From Desulfobacca sp. (lineage in GTDB: Bacteria; Desulfobacterota; Desulfobaccia; Desulfobaccales; Desulfobaccaceae), in assembly GCA_028695935.1 (NCBI GenBank), contig JAQVHY010000003.1, forward strand, positions 1 through 60,963: a DNA stretch of 60,963 nt. The letters run 5' to 3'. A model generated the notes under the pieces. The model was not told the DNA's origin and searched no databases. It saw nothing but the letters and a program-made list of their open reading frames with translations. Shown piece by piece: positions 52,082 to 60,658 of this stretch; position 1 is the stretch's first letter; each line of letters opens with the position of its first letter. The position numbers and the translations under genes were made by a program.

Positions 52082-53889
52082 AACTGGCCGCGTTGTAGTC
52101 CCTGGCGAAACTCATTTAAAAACAGGATAATGGCCTCAGGCTCGGAGAGCTTACCCTGGCCCTGGGCAATCCGATTGGCCAGTCCCTCCAAACTTACCGT
52201 ATCCGTCGGCTCCCAGTGCCCCAGATAACTTTTTAGGGAACTGTCGTCGGGCAGTCGGTTTAGCAGTTGACCGATGGTGGTGGCCGTGGGTTGTCGGGTC
52301 GGCCAGGTCCCGGGATTAAGCTCCTCAATCAGAGTTAAGGCCTGCGCCAGACGATGTTCATAAGTGTGCTCCCGTCGGACTCGTTCCCGGCTCCGGCAGG
52401 CAATGGCTTCCCGCTCTTCCGGATACGCCAGGTAATAGTCAATCTGTTGGCGTAACTCTTCCACCGTGGTAAAGGTGACAATTTCTTCCCCAGGTTTAAA
52501 AAATCGGGGCAATTGGCCGCGCCAATCTACCAGTTGAAACGCACCACAGGCGGCCAGATCAAAGACCCGGGGATTGAGATAATCGCCCTCGGGATTAATG
52601 CCTTGATGGAAGGGCGAAGAGTGCAAGTTTAGATTAATGCGGCTGGCATTAAAAATTTTGACGCTATCTTCGGGGGAAATCCTGGCCCCCTGGCATTGAA
52701 TATAGGGGCCCAGGGGGGATTTGAGGTCCCAGTCACTGCCCCAGATTTTAAAATCGAAATCAGTCAACCCCTGAAAAACCTGACGGCGATTAAGATATCC
52801 GGCGCCGACAAAGGCTAGCGCCGAGCCGAACCGGCGTTTCTCGGCGGGGGATAACTCCAAGGGGCGAAAAATCTCGGGATCGGTAGCCAGCGGCAGGAAG
52901 GCATACTTTTCGACCCCGGCTTTTTCCAGGGCCTGATAAAACGGTTCCTCCTGAATCACCAGAAAGGCATCGACCACCGGGGCCAGCTCTTGCCAATAGG
53001 TCATGACCCGGAAATCCTCGACAAACCAGTAAGCGACTCTGATACCCCGATCTTTCAGGGCCTCGATTAATTTGGAATCAAGCGGGGCCTGAGCCAGGGC
53101 CCAGACCAGGTCGGGCTGATATTCGGCGGCTTTGACCAGGATGGCCTCGGAAATCAACCGCAGTAAGCCTTGTTTGAGTCCCAGGCCATGTTGGGGCGTG
53201 CGGCTTATCCGCTCCAGGGCCTGATAGGCCGGGAAAAAAGGCCCGTGATCGAGCATCTCGGCCTGATGGCCCAGACGATTAAAGGCCCGAGTGCAGTATT
53301 GGGCAATCGGATAAGACCCTCCATAAAGGGGAGAAATAACCAAAATTTTCAAGGGGCGACCCGGAACTGCATCACCGGTTGCCGGTCCTGGCTGGCCCGG
53401 GTCGGCTAACCAGCGCTCCAGGCGTCGATAAGCCCCGCGTTGCTGGCGTAGGGTAGGCTGGTGCACTAAGAGCCGGGCCGGACGGGGTAAGTCATAGAAA
53501 TCCCGTCCCACTCGCAGACCCTGGCGCTCCAATAACGGGGTTAGATCCACCTGCTCCAGGGCCAGCCGCGCCACTTCCAGGGACGGCTCTACCACATACA
53601 GCGGGTCGGCGGTGTCCAGAAAACTTTGCCAATGATATCCCAATCCCAGGCCAAAGATAACCAACGGTTCCCCTGCGCTTAGCGGCTCCTGGGCCTTGGC
53701 CCAGCGCTGCCCTTCGACGGCCGGATCATAGGGGGAATGCAGACTGACCTCGCCGATCTTCAGAATCGGCTGGCCATTTCTGGCCTGGACCACCTGGAAG
53801 TGCGGCGGCACTACGACATGGGCGAGGCGTTCCGCCAATGCCGGACGGGTTATTCTTAAGATTGCCAGATTTTTCTCATAGATACTCAT
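52078..53889 (-). CDS. CgeB/DUF3880-type glycosyltransferase with Maf-like N-terminal domain
   Basis: A 603-residue protein. The N-terminal 200 residues contain LVIFGLGLGYHWQSFLDTADPLYVVEPSLE, which resembles the Maf/DUF115 flagellin glycosylation family. After a Gly/Pro-rich linker comes a CgeB-like glycosyltransferase: ILVISPLYGGSYPIAQYCTRAFNRLGH, FVEDFRVMTYWQ, FLPLATDPEIFRP, SRINLNLHSSPFHQGI and the C-terminal FDLAACGAFQLVDW. The ATG at 53889 overlaps the stop of the upstream GT9 gene by 4 bases and is preferred to the track's 53937. It is paralogous to the gene at 55418-57178. The acceptor is unknown. Confidence 0.85.
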   Translation of the reverse strand: MSIYEKNLAILRITRPALAERLAHVVVPPHFQVVQARNGQPILKIGEVSLHSPYDPAVEGQRWAKAQEPLSAGEPLVIFGLGLGYHWQSFLDTADPLYVVEPSLEVARLALEQVDLTPLLERQGLRVGRDFYDLPRPARLLVHQPTLRQQRGAYRRLERWLADPGQPGPATGDAVPGRPLKILVISPLYGGSYPIAQYCTRAFNRLGHQAEMLDHGPFFPAYQALERISRTPQHGLGLKQGLLRLISEAILVKAAEYQPDLVWALAQAPLDSKLIEALKDRGIRVAYWFVEDFRVMTYWQELAPVVDAFLVIQEEPFYQALEKAGVEKYAFLPLATDPEIFRPLELSPAEKRRFGSALAFVGAGYLNRRQVFQGLTDFDFKIWGSDWDLKSPLGPYIQCQGARISPEDSVKIFNASRINLNLHSSPFHQGINPEGDYLNPRVFDLAACGAFQLVDWRGQLPRFFKPGEEIVTFTTVEELRQQIDYYLAYPEEREAIACRSRERVRREHTYEHRLAQALTLIEELNPGTWPTRQPTATTIGQLLNRLPDDSSLKSYLGHWEPTDTVSLEGLANRIAQGQGKLSEPEAIILFLNEFRQGLQRGQL

Positions 53890-55421
53890 TTCCCCATCCC
53901 TTTGGCCTGGGCCAGCCAGCCTTGTAAGCTGCTGCACAAGGAATCTTTAACCTGCGCGCCGTATTGGTCCCAATCAGCGTTCGAGTTAGGCAAGAGAGAG
54001 CTGGGCCACTGAGCTTGCCGCCTTAACTGCTGTTGAAAGGCCGCCAGCGGCAGCATGGCCTCTCGAAGTTCGGGCTCTCCGGCGGTTTGACTGTTGCCCT
54101 GTCGTAAAACTTGCTGAAATGTTTCCAGTTTTCGGAATAGCATTTCTCGCCGGCTCCCAGAGGGCAGATAGCCCCAGCTATTTGGGGGCAGCCCCGGACC
54201 ATCAATCCCCAGCAGCTTCTGGCCCGCCTGGCGATAGGCCTGCCCGACCAGATTGACAAAGGTCCAGGGGCGGGCCAATTGAGGCCGATAATTTACCCCC
54301 AGGGCATCGATCTCACTCCGATACAGCTGAACTCCGGGCCAGGCCGCGCTATCTAGGGACAACGGATTACCGGCCAAGAGGTGGTCGATAACCGCCGCGG
54401 CCATTTCCGGCCTGATCATCTGGCGGCAACCAGCATGGTCACAACTATCCTTAGCTTCGGCACAAGGGTGGCAATCGGGTTCGGCCTGTAACACATAATG
54501 GCCATTACCATAGGGTCCGGTTTCAAAACACAGGGCCGGACCCATGAACAGGGCCAATACCGGTACCCCCAGATAAGCGGCCAGATGCATGGTGCCGGTG
54601 TCACCGGTCACTAATAGTTGCACCTGGGACAGCCAGTCCCTCAGTTCGGCCAGAGAGGTCCGCCCTTGCAGATTGCTAACCCGCTCCCGATAGGCGATAG
54701 GAAGCGCTCTCAGCAAGGCCTCCCCCAGCGGACACTCATCCTTAATACCTAATAATAACAACCGCAGGTCGTATTCCTGGATTAACCGTTGACTCAAGGA
54801 GGCGTAAAAAGCTACCGGCCAGCGTCGGCGGCTATGGCGGCTGCCCAATTGCAGGGCAATCAACCGGGGTTCAGAGGTGGACCAGGGGGGCTGGTCCTCC
54901 CTACCGAACAGGCTCTGATGCAATTCTGGAAACGACGACGCCGGGGCTAAGTGCCGGAAGACATCTACTAAATTTATCCGATTGAACCGCCGCGCATGCA
55001 CCAGGGCATAGATATAGGTCAGCCAGGGAGATCTGATCACACCACGGCCGTCGGCCGTCGGCTGATAGCCTAAAACTTGAGGCACTTGCAGAAGATAAGC
55101 TAAGAGCCGCGTCAAAGACGAAAAATTAATATTAAGCACCAGATCATAGCGCTGCTGCTGCAAGGATTTCACCAGACCGGTGATCTGCTGGTAAGCCATC
55201 CAGCTACCTTGATTAAGATGATGACTGAGTCGGGCCAGATCAATCGGAATAACCTCGTCCACCGCGGGATGGCCGGTTAATAGCGGTTCACCGATGCGGT
55301 CGGTCAATATATTTACGCGGGCGGTCGGATAGATTGCCCGCAGCCGGGACAACAGCGGTATGGTCTGGACTAGATCGCCCAGCCGGGCCAATTGCATGAC
55401 CAGGATGCGCAGGGCCCTCAC
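53886..55421 (-). CDS. Glycosyltransferase family 9 (heptosyltransferase-like), long form, second copy
   Basis: A GT9 protein of about 511 residues, paralogous to the gene at 50318. Shared segments are MQLARLGDLVQTIPLLSRLRAIYP, ALQLGSRHSRRRWPVAFYA and LLVTGDTGTMHLAAYLGVPVLALFMG. The cysteine cluster after the sugar-nucleotide site is CHPCAEAKDSCDHAGC. A C-terminal extension of about 150 residues is less alike between the copies. The GTG at 55421 overlaps the upstream TGA as GTGA, with GGAG 6 bases before it, so translation is coupled. Confidence 0.85.
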   Translation of the reverse strand: MRALRILVMQLARLGDLVQTIPLLSRLRAIYPTARVNILTDRIGEPLLTGHPAVDEVIPIDLARLSHHLNQGSWMAYQQITGLVKSLQQQRYDLVLNINFSSLTRLLAYLLQVPQVLGYQPTADGRGVIRSPWLTYIYALVHARRFNRINLVDVFRHLAPASSFPELHQSLFGREDQPPWSTSEPRLIALQLGSRHSRRRWPVAFYASLSQRLIQEYDLRLLLLGIKDECPLGEALLRALPIAYRERVSNLQGRTSLAELRDWLSQVQLLVTGDTGTMHLAAYLGVPVLALFMGPALCFETGPYGNGHYVLQAEPDCHPCAEAKDSCDHAGCRQMIRPEMAAAVIDHLLAGNPLSLDSAAWPGVQLYRSEIDALGVNYRPQLARPWTFVNLVGQAYRQAGQKLLGIDGPGLPPNSWGYLPSGSRREMLFRKLETFQQVLRQGNSQTAGEPELREAMLPLAAFQQQLRRQAQWPSSLLPNSNADWDQYGAQVKDSLCSSLQGWLAQAKGMGK

Positions 55422-57178
55422 CAACTTCTCCTTAGACAGGCCAGCATGGTCTGCAGGCGATGGACATAGGTATGTTCTTTCAGCACCCGCCGTCGTCCGC
55501 GCTCGATGACCCGTTGCCGCTGCCGGGGGTGGCTCAGATAAAAGCGGGCTAATTCGGGAATTTCTCCCGGATGGTGATAACAGATTACCTCGTCGCCGAT
55601 GCGAAAGAGTTCCCCCAATTGCTCTTTATAATCGGTTAAGAGAAAGCCGCCGGCGGCCGGCACATCAAACACCCGCTGATTGACGGCCGTTTTCATTTGC
55701 AGGCTGGTGGCATTGAAGTTAATCTTGGAAGCGGCATAGACCAACGGCAGTTCATCATAATAATTGACTTCCGGACGCAGTTGGAAAGGCGGCGACAACA
55801 GCTCCTGCCAGCCGCGGTCACCATAGATGACCGGGGTAGCCAGACTTAACTGGCGGACTCGCTCCAGACGATAATCACGGGTACTGGCCCAGACCAGAGC
55901 CGCCTCTAAGTCATTTTCTTGCTGATCGCCGTAATATTGCCAACCGGGATGGGCCTCGAGACCCGCCTTCACCACCAGCCGGGCCAGCGGCTGGTAAGGA
56001 TGCTGTCGAACCACTGTTAACAACTCCTGGAATAACTCCTGAAAAGATTGGTTTGCGGGGAGTCGGGATAGCTTTTGCTGCACCACTCCCACCATGGAGT
56101 TGCCCACAAAGCTGACCGGGGCCTGCCAGGGTTTACCTTCCGGCACCGAGCGGGGCCGGAAGATGGCCGGATCCGTTGCCAAAGGCAGTTCATATACCTG
56201 GTCAAACCCCAAATCCTTGACGTCCGGCAAGTAGTCCCGATCCCAAACAAAAATGGAACACAGATCGCTGACCGGCCCCTGGTAAAGGTTAAGAATCAGA
56301 CGGGGACTATCAACATACCAGGAAACCGATGGCACCCGACAGCGATGGAAGGTTTCCATCAGCATCCCTTCTCGATCAAATCCCAGATGATTAACCGTAA
56401 AGATCAGATCAGGGGAGAAGCTCCCTACTTCCTGCAAGATGCGCCGAAGGATCTCGCCACCCTGTTCCCGGCGTTTATCGATCAGTACCAGGTGGCACTG
56501 GTGCCCCAGATGTTTAAAAGCCCGCAGGATTTCGGGGATGAGAAAATAGTCGGTATTGAGGATCAGCACCCGCAGGCTCTCCTGGTCCAGACCGCGGCGG
56601 CGGACCGGCAGGGGGCCGCAGGTTCCCCGCAAACCTTCAATGAGCTGCTGGTAAAAGCTGTTTTCGGCCCGCAAGGAGGGGGGATGGCCCCAGAAATTGA
56701 GACGCCGCCCATTGCCCTGGGGCAACTGAGCGTTAAGGTGTTGGAGCAGGGTCGGCGGATCGTCATGGACCAACAACGCGGTGCCAGGCCGGGTGAGAAG
56801 GGGGGCAAGATCAACGCTGCGCAGGGCCGCGGTTAAAATATCCTGGCGCTTCTCTACCACCAGCAATGGTCGTTCGGCCGGAAGGTTATCTATCAGACGC
56901 AGCAGATGATAGCCCAATCCCAGCCCCAGGGCCACTATCGGCAGGTGGTCTTCAAACCGGGCCTGCTTTACCAAGACCTCCGCTTCTTTCCAGGGGTCAT
57001 GGGCGCTATGGAGGGTTACTGCCCTACCCTCTTCACCCCAAACCCGCAGGGCTGGAGGAGAGCCTGAGATGGTCTCGGTAGCCGCCTCTGGCGGTTCTTC
57101 CTCCGGCAAGGGCGGCAACAGATCCACCCCCGGCGGCCGGGCCTGCAACAGGCTGAAATTGCTTTGCCAGAACGACAT
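55418..57178 (-). CDS. CgeB/DUF3880-type glycosyltransferase with Maf-like N-terminal domain, second copy
   Basis: A 586-residue protein with the same two-part build as its paralogue at 52078. PIVALGLGLGYHLLRLIDNLPAERPLLVVEKR is the Maf-like part. The transferase part follows: RVLILNTDYFLIPEILRAFKHLGHQC, SWYVDSPRLILNLYQG, LPLATDPAIFRPRSV, SKINFNATSLQMKTAVNQRVFDVPAAGGFLLTDY, quoted in pieces. GGGGAG lies 8 bases before the ATG. It is the first gene of the cluster. The 282-base spacer upstream holds a gttttct heptamer array and no gene. Confidence 0.86.
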   Translation of the reverse strand: MSFWQSNFSLLQARPPGVDLLPPLPEEEPPEAATETISGSPPALRVWGEEGRAVTLHSAHDPWKEAEVLVKQARFEDHLPIVALGLGLGYHLLRLIDNLPAERPLLVVEKRQDILTAALRSVDLAPLLTRPGTALLVHDDPPTLLQHLNAQLPQGNGRRLNFWGHPPSLRAENSFYQQLIEGLRGTCGPLPVRRRGLDQESLRVLILNTDYFLIPEILRAFKHLGHQCHLVLIDKRREQGGEILRRILQEVGSFSPDLIFTVNHLGFDREGMLMETFHRCRVPSVSWYVDSPRLILNLYQGPVSDLCSIFVWDRDYLPDVKDLGFDQVYELPLATDPAIFRPRSVPEGKPWQAPVSFVGNSMVGVVQQKLSRLPANQSFQELFQELLTVVRQHPYQPLARLVVKAGLEAHPGWQYYGDQQENDLEAALVWASTRDYRLERVRQLSLATPVIYGDRGWQELLSPPFQLRPEVNYYDELPLVYAASKINFNATSLQMKTAVNQRVFDVPAAGGFLLTDYKEQLGELFRIGDEVICYHHPGEIPELARFYLSHPRQRQRVIERGRRRVLKEHTYVHRLQTMLACLRRSW

Positions 57179-57244
57179 CAGCGATTCTCCCCACCACGCA
57201 GTAGAGTCTGGGCCCGCCGGTTATCGGGCCGCAGGATTAATACA

Positions 57245-57272
57245 GTTTTCTGTTTTTAGTTTTCTGTTTTCT
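57245..57272. repeat. Heptanucleotide tandem repeat (gttttct)x4
   Basis: Four 7-base units: gttttct, gttttta, gttttct, gttttct. It is the reverse complement of the cagaaaa array near glyS (30992-31033), so two distant spacers share this unit in opposite orientation. Confidence 0.85.
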
Positions 57273-57460
57273 GTTGAGATGCTTAATCTAATCAATCTGT
57301 TAAGTAATAAATTTGTTGCATTTGAATGAAAACTTGGTATAAGCAGATTCCCAGGGTGACGGTCGGAACGGATTTTGTAGAGCTGAGGACAGATCTCGGG
57401 CACTCAAAATTTCCTGATCGGTGGGAATTATCATGACAAGGTGTTGGTCGCCCCCTGATG

Positions 57461-58033
57461 CTACCCTTGGACCCGAACCAGCAATTCCCGCGCCTCGATA
57501 TTATCCGGCTCAAAAATTAGAATCCGCTCCAGCAAGTCCACCGCGTCCTCGACCTTACCCTGTCGAACATAGATGTCGGCCAGACTCTGGAGCATCTTTA
57601 GATCAGCAGGGCGGCGATCCAGGTGAGAGCGCAGGGCGCCGGCCGCCAGTTCTAGACTTTCGGGCTCCTCCCCGGTGGCCAGGATTCCCTTTAAGGCCTC
57701 AAGATTGTCGGGATTTCGTTCCCAGGCAGCTTGAAACCACTGCCGAGCCTCCGGTAATTGACCAATCGACTGGGCTGCCTGGCCCAGACCGTAAAGCGCC
57801 TGGTCATCCTCGGGCTTCAAGGCCAACGCGGCCTCAAAATAGTTTCGTGCCTCGTGGGGCTGATTTTCCTTTAAGGCGATCACCCCCAAACCAACCAGAG
57901 GTCGGGGATCTTGAAGGCCTTCCTGGCGGGCCTGGTTGAGATACTGGGAGGCCCGATCCAATTGGCCGACCGCAGTGTAACATTCACCTAATTCCTGATA
58001 AATCTCGAATCGTAGAGCCTGGTGGCCGCTCAT
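57461..58033 (-). CDS. TPR-repeat protein
   Basis: A 190-residue protein made of about five tetratricopeptide repeats. Units include YQELGECYTAVGQLDRASQYLNQA, ALYGLGQAAQSIGQLPEARQWFQAAWERNP and LADIYVRQGKVEDAVDLLERILIFEPDN, each with the TPR spacing of small and large residues. It has no signal peptide or membrane segment, so it is probably cytoplasmic. GGGGGA precedes the ATG. It lies upstream of the glycosylation cluster in the same direction, and TPR proteins often accompany flagellar or glycan clusters, but a link is only suggested. Confidence 0.85.
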   Translation of the reverse strand: MSGHQALRFEIYQELGECYTAVGQLDRASQYLNQARQEGLQDPRPLVGLGVIALKENQPHEARNYFEAALALKPEDDQALYGLGQAAQSIGQLPEARQWFQAAWERNPDNLEALKGILATGEEPESLELAAGALRSHLDRRPADLKMLQSLADIYVRQGKVEDAVDLLERILIFEPDNIEARELLVRVQG

Positions 58034-58319
58034 TAAAATCCCCCGGCTGGATCAGATTTGTTTACGGTATTTTCTGCAAAATGAGTACCACAATCGACCA
58101 TTAAATAACTCCTCGATTTAATTATGTATATTAAAAAATCCCTATAATTTCCCTGCGGCTCACCGGCAAGATCTACCGACCTGGCGAGGGCGGTTGGGCA
58201 AGATCCAGCCGGTTTCTCCGCTGGCATTGAGATAATATTGATAGATCGCCTCCTTAGGCCCCCTACCCTATCCCGCGAACCTAATTTATCGGAATATGCT
58301 GATTAATCCGTAAAGGTAA
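58034..58319. other. Intergenic region between divergent TPR and hisD genes
   Basis: No convincing gene is present. An ORF on the minus strand (58033-58227) lacks a ribosome site and recognisable sequence. The half nearer the TPR gene is AT-rich and should hold its promoter. The stretch 58150-58210 has GC-rich sequence without a clear hairpin. Confidence 0.5.
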
Positions 58320-58348
58320 TTGTGCCCTAATTTACAATCTGCTATAAT
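58320..58348 (+). promoter_or_regulatory. Sigma-70 type promoter of hisD
   Basis: TTGTGC at 58320-58325, a 17-base spacer and a perfect TATAAT at 58343-58348. Transcription would start near 58355. The leader then carries TAGGAG and a nine-codon mini-ORF (ATG at 58379, stop at 58403-58405) whose stop overlaps the start of hisD. Confidence 0.6.
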
Positions 58349-58397
58349 ACCTCCCATTAATTTAGGAGTAATTAGCAGATGATCGGGGATCATCAGT

Positions 58398-59699
58398 ATG
58401 CTTGAATTAATTGTTGAGAAACTGCGGGAGCTTAGCGACGAACGCCGCCAGGCCATCCTGACCCGGTCGCGAGAAGATATTTCCGCGGTGCTGGATGATG
58501 TCAAAAAGATCGTCGAGGCGGTTCGGAAGCGGGGAGATACTGAAGCCCTGGAAATCTACGGGGATTATAAGCATAATCTGTGTCCCGACGACTTGGTGGT
58601 CAAACCCGCAGAAATTGAGGCGGCTTATAATTCTCTCGACCCTAAAATAATTGAGGCCCTGCAGCTTGCCGCGGCCAACATAGAAAAATTCCACCAGGCC
58701 CAGGTCGAAAGGGAAATGTGGTCCATTGAGGTGCGGCCCGGCATCCTGGCAGGACGACTCTATCGCCCCCTGGAGCGGGTGGGTTGCTATATTCCCGGCG
58801 GCCTAGCCAAATATCCGTCCACCGTGCTGATGACCATTATTCCGGCCCGGGTGGCGGGGGTGCGGGAAATAATCGCCTGCACGCCCCCTGACCAGGGTAT
58901 GGTGGTCCATAGTGCCACCCTGGCCGCGGCGCATCTGGCCGGGGCCCAGCAGATCTATAAGATCGGCGGACCCTGGGCCATCGCGGCTATGGCTTATGGC
59001 ACCAACCTGGTCCCCAAGGTAGATAAAATCGTCGGCCCGGGCAATAAGTACGTCACGGCCGCCAAGCTGTTGGTGTTCGGCGAGGTGGCCATTGATTCCC
59101 CGGCCGGCCCCAGTGAGGCCTTGATCCTGGCCGATGACCGCGCCGAACCCCGCTTAGTGGTGGCGGATTTCTTATCCCAGGCCGAACACGACCCGGACGC
59201 CTCGGCAGTTTTGGTGACAACTTCAGAGAGGTTGGCACAGCAGGTGGTGGAGGCCATAATTGCCGAATTCCCGCGCTTGCCCCGCCAGGAGATTTTACAG
59301 GCCGCCATTAACCACCATTCAGCCATCCTGGTAGCGCACGACCTGCCTGAAGCCCTGGAGTTTGTCAATCTCTATGCCCCGGAACACCTGCAGATTCTCA
59401 CCCGTGAGCCTTTCGAGGTGCTGCCCCGCATCCGTCACGCCGGCTCCATCTTCCTGGGACCATATGCACCTATCCCCGCGGGTGATTATGCCTCCGGCAC
59501 CAATCATGTCCTCCCGACCGGACAGTGCGCCCGCATGTTTTCCGGACTGTCGGTGGACGATTTTATCAAGAAACCCACGTTTCAACATTTGTCTTTTGAG
59601 GGCCTGCAATCCATTAAGGAGGCGGTAATCATCCTGGCCGAAGCCGAGGGTCTGCCCCTCCATGCCCGAACCATTGCGGAACGTTTCCGATATGCCTGA
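58398..59699 (+). CDS. hisD: Histidinol dehydrogenase
   Basis: A 433-residue zinc enzyme that oxidises L-histidinol to histidine in two NAD-dependent steps. Family segments are RPLERVGCYIPGGLAKYPST, IYKIGGPWAIAAMAYGT, VDKIVGPGNKYVTAAK, DSPAGPSEALILAD, SQAEHDPDASAVL (His and Asp of the zinc site) and NHVLPTGQCARMFSGLS. Length is normal. It is alone, with no other his gene in the window. ATG is preceded by GGGGAT at 8 bases. Confidence 0.97.
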   Translation: MLELIVEKLRELSDERRQAILTRSREDISAVLDDVKKIVEAVRKRGDTEALEIYGDYKHNLCPDDLVVKPAEIEAAYNSLDPKIIEALQLAAANIEKFHQAQVEREMWSIEVRPGILAGRLYRPLERVGCYIPGGLAKYPSTVLMTIIPARVAGVREIIACTPPDQGMVVHSATLAAAHLAGAQQIYKIGGPWAIAAMAYGTNLVPKVDKIVGPGNKYVTAAKLLVFGEVAIDSPAGPSEALILADDRAEPRLVVADFLSQAEHDPDASAVLVTTSERLAQQVVEAIIAEFPRLPRQEILQAAINHHSAILVAHDLPEALEFVNLYAPEHLQILTREPFEVLPRIRHAGSIFLGPYAPIPAGDYASGTNHVLPTGQCARMFSGLSVDDFIKKPTFQHLSFEGLQSIKEAVIILAEAEGLPLHARTIAERFRYA

Positions 59700-59740
59700 A
59701 AGTGCGACGGGCGACCCCGCACGCCGATAACCGTCTGGGC

Positions 59741-59769
59741 TTGTAAATGTTATAACCATGACGTATAAT
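59741..59769 (+). promoter_or_regulatory. Sigma-70 type promoter of folE2
   Basis: TTGTAA at 59741-59746, a 17-base spacer and TATAAT at 59764-59769. The transcript would start near 59776 with a leader of about 64 bases. The leader ends in a strong GGGAGGGGAG ribosome site and has a short GGAG/CTCC pairing that could mask it. Confidence 0.6.
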
Positions 59770-59839
59770 TGAATTTAGATTAATAATTTTTCAGCTGGGT
59801 TAGTCACCTGGCGGAGGCAACTCTCCGGGAGGGGAGACC

Positions 59840-60658
59840 GTGCAGAAAGGCAAAGTGGTAGCTGCCATTGAGCTGGCCGAGATTGCTGATGTCCAGAGCC
59901 GGCCAGACCATCGGATGATTGATATTGACAAGGTCGGAGTGAAAAATATCTCCTATCCGATTGTCGTCCTCGATAAATATAACGGCACCCAGAACACGGT
60001 GGCGCGTATCAATGTTTATGTTAACTTGCCCTATCGCCATAAGGGCACCCATATGAGCCGGTTTATCGAAATTTTAAGTGAATGTCGCCGCAATATTAGT
60101 ATCAAGAATATCTCAAATATCTTGGAAGAGACCCGGCGGCGTCTCAATGCCCATTCCGCGCATATCGAGCTGACCTTCCCCTATTTTATTGAAAAAGAGG
60201 CCCCGGTGACCGGTTCCCGCGGTCTGATGGAGTATATCTGTTCTATCAAGGGGTCGTTGAATTCAGATGGCCATATCGACCTGTTGGTCGGCGTTAAAGT
60301 GCCGATCACCACGCTCTGTCCCTGTTCCAAAGAGATCAGCCGGGTTGGGGCCCATAACCAGCGGGGCGAGGTCCGGGTCCAGGTCCGGTTTAAGAAGTTC
60401 TTCTGGATTGAGGACCTTATCCGAGTGATCGAAGAATCAGCCTCTTGTGAGGTTTATGCCTTACTGAAACGCCCGGACGAAAAGTACGTCACCGAACATG
60501 CTTATGCCAATCCCCGGTTTGTTGAGGATGTGGTGCGCGAAATCGCCCTCAAGCTTGATAAGATGAACAATTTTACCTGGTACTCCATAGATTCCGAAAA
60601 CTTCGAATCAATCCACAACCACTCCGCCTACGCCTATATCGAATCCCATAAAGTGTAA
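59840..60658 (+). CDS. folE2: GTP cyclohydrolase I type 2 (FolE2/MptA family)
   Basis: A 272-residue enzyme of the COG1469 family, which converts GTP to dihydroneopterin triphosphate for folate or to precursors of queuosine. The metal cysteine and surrounding motif are in ITTLCPCSKEISRVGAHNQRG. Other family segments are MSRFIEILSE, EKEAPVTGSRGLMEY and KYVTEHAYANPRFVEDVVREI. Length is normal. The GTG start has GGGAGGGGAG 4-5 bases upstream. FolE2 often replaces FolE under low zinc. In this window folC and queH are possible pathway partners. Confidence 0.95.
   Translation: MQKGKVVAAIELAEIADVQSRPDHRMIDIDKVGVKNISYPIVVLDKYNGTQNTVARINVYVNLPYRHKGTHMSRFIEILSECRRNISIKNISNILEETRRRLNAHSAHIELTFPYFIEKEAPVTGSRGLMEYICSIKGSLNSDGHIDLLVGVKVPITTLCPCSKEISRVGAHNQRGEVRVQVRFKKFFWIEDLIRVIEESASCEVYALLKRPDEKYVTEHAYANPRFVEDVVREIALKLDKMNNFTWYSIDSENFESIHNHSAYAYIESHKV

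Noticed and set aside
51617-52228. 203-residue plus-strand ORF
   Set aside because: It lies antisense across the GT9/CgeB junction, has low-complexity composition and no ribosome site.
56075-56836. 253-residue ORF on the plus strand
   Set aside because: It is antisense to the well-supported CgeB-like gene and has no recognisable domain. It reflects high GC at third codon positions.
58033-58227. 64-residue ORF upstream of the TPR gene
   Set aside because: It has no ribosome site and no recognisable sequence, and it covers the likely promoter of the TPR gene.
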